Translations under genes and position numbers: made by a program
NCBI RefSeq assembly: GCF_028640845.1
Contig: NC_080543.1
Location: 7,850,959-7,914,958 of the forward strand
Origin: Ahaetulla prasina
Taxonomy: Eukaryota; Chordata; Lepidosauria; Squamata; Colubridae
Length of the DNA stretch: 64,000 bases
Reading direction: 5' to 3'
The notes under the pieces: generated by a model
The model's database searches: none
The model's input: the letters and a program-made list of their open reading frames with translations, nothing else
Told to the model about the DNA's origin: nothing
In this document: positions 63,352 to 64,000 of the stretch, piece after piece
How the letters are laid out: each line of letters starts with the position of its first letter
Numbering within the stretch: the first letter of the stretch is position 1

Positions 63352-63895
63352 TATATATGTGTGTGTGTGTTTTCAGAGGTTTTCACGGGTATAGGTATGT
63401 AAGTCTTGGCATATTCGGGTCTTTTCCCGTGTAAGGTTGAGGGTATCTTGGCGACATTTCGACGAGGTCTCACTCATCATCTTCAGGCTGGTGCTTTTGG
63501 CTTCGTGCCTGTGTGAGCAAAGCGTGGTCGGAGCTGCCATCTCTCTATAAATACTGGTGGGGAGGTCGGGAATGTTACTATAAGCGGGCCGGTTGGCTGT
63601 GTGGTTGCATCCAACCCGCTCACAGCAACACTCCCCATCACGACCAATCTGCAAACACCCACTCCATCTACCAATCAAGGTGCAACCACACAGCCAATCG
63701 GCCCGCTCACAGCAACACTCCCCACCTCCCCACCAGTATTTATAGAGAGACGGCAGCTCCAACCACGCTTTGCTCACACAGGCACGAAGCCGAAAGCACC
63801 AGACTGAAGATGATGAGTGAGACCTCGTCGAAACGTCACCAAGATACCCTCAACCTTACACGGGAAAAGACCCGATTGTATATGAGTATAGACCT
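63352..63895. mobile_element. Head-to-head Penelope-like termini (large inverted repeat)
   Basis: 63378-63560 on the minus strand and 63722-63880 on the plus strand carry the same terminal sequence (acgggaaaagacccga, aaccttacacggg, tcgtcgaaacgtc, aggcacgaagc, tataaatactggtgggga). The two arms face outward around about 160 bp that itself repeats tgttgctgtgagcggg on both strands. Arms share the ends of the element at 20516-20700. No coding. Confidence 0.85.
63804..63837 (+). ncRNA. Hammerhead-like hairpin motif
   Basis: CTGAAGA, T, stem GATGAG, loop TGAGAC, stem CTCGTC (one T-G pair), GAAACGTC. The opposite arm repeats it on the minus strand at 63453-63486 (ending GAAATGTC). Confidence 0.5.
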
Positions 63896-63948
63896 CGTTG
63901 AAACCAGACATCTTAAAATGGCTACCATTAGGAAACACTGGTATAGAG

Positions 63949-64000
63949 CAGGGATCTCCAATCTTGGCAACTTTAAGCCTGCTTGGACTTCAACTCCCAG
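63949..64000 (+). mobile_element. Palindromic hAT-type MITE, cut by window end
   Basis: cagggatctccaatcttggc ... cttcaactcccag matches the first 52 bp of 33219-33353. Confidence 0.8.

Overview
This window looks like repeat-choked, non-coding vertebrate DNA from a squamate reptile, most likely an advanced (colubroid) snake. The repeat mix is the evidence: CR1 LINEs ending in (TTCTA)n or (TTATG)n tails, L2 LINEs with the (TTTA)n tail, Rex1/Babar-type LINEs, BovB/RTE and L1 ends, a Penelope-like element with a GIY-YIG endonuclease, tRNA-derived SINEs, many hAT-type MITEs with 8-bp target duplications, solo LTRs with 5-bp target duplications, and very long AATAG/GATA/GGAA microsatellites. I found no host protein-coding exon I would defend. 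The long open frames are retroelement remnants or frames through microsatellites.

Layout. 0.6-2.3 kb holds nested solo LTRs of three related families (called A, B, C here). 2.25-3 kb is an RTE LINE cut by a MITE. 3.1-3.6 kb is a composite tandem array. 3.7-12 kb carries CR1, L1, L2, BovB and LTR pieces around a unique island (5.76-6.48 kb). 12-17.3 kb carries LTRs and two unique islands. 17.3-22.6 kb is an L2 LINE sitting inside tetranucleotide arrays, then a Penelope-like element and a Rex1-type LINE. 22.9-33.4 kb is dense in MITEs, SINEs, LTRs and CR1. 33.9-34.9 kb is a GATA array, followed by a unique island. 35.7-38.6 kb is CR1 plus a 1.5-kb pentanucleotide higher-order array on a Rex1 tail. 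40.1-43.9 kb is a CR1 LINE present twice in tandem. 44-50 kb has three Rex1-type copies or tails, a second composite array and two unique islands. 50.4-55.5 kb has SINEs, a 600-bp GGAA array, an L2 end and a 126-bp minisatellite. 56-57.3 kb is a nested CR1. 57.3-59.6 kb is a 940-bp near-perfect tandem duplication between two MITEs. 59.8-64 kb has an intact solo LTR, MITEs, SINE and GGAA arrays, an L1 end and an inverted pair of Penelope termini.

The most interesting signals: (1) a covarying RNA-like motif, CTGANGA + 1 nt + 6-bp hairpin with a 6-nt loop + GAAACGTC, recurs in at least three different repeat families, resembles a hammerhead ribozyme core, and fits Penelope-like retroelements; (2) all three LTR families carry the same open frame starting at the LTR edge, an acidic Ser/Glu-rich tract followed by an Arg-rich tract, lying in U3 upstream of the TATA box; (3) two tandem duplications (57.8-59.5 kb and 40.1-43.4 kb) carry homopolymer-length differences that suggest assembly problems or very recent events; (4) microsatellites here are repeatedly anchored on LINE and SINE 3' tails. 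Unique islands between repeats are candidate conserved non-coding elements of a gene desert.
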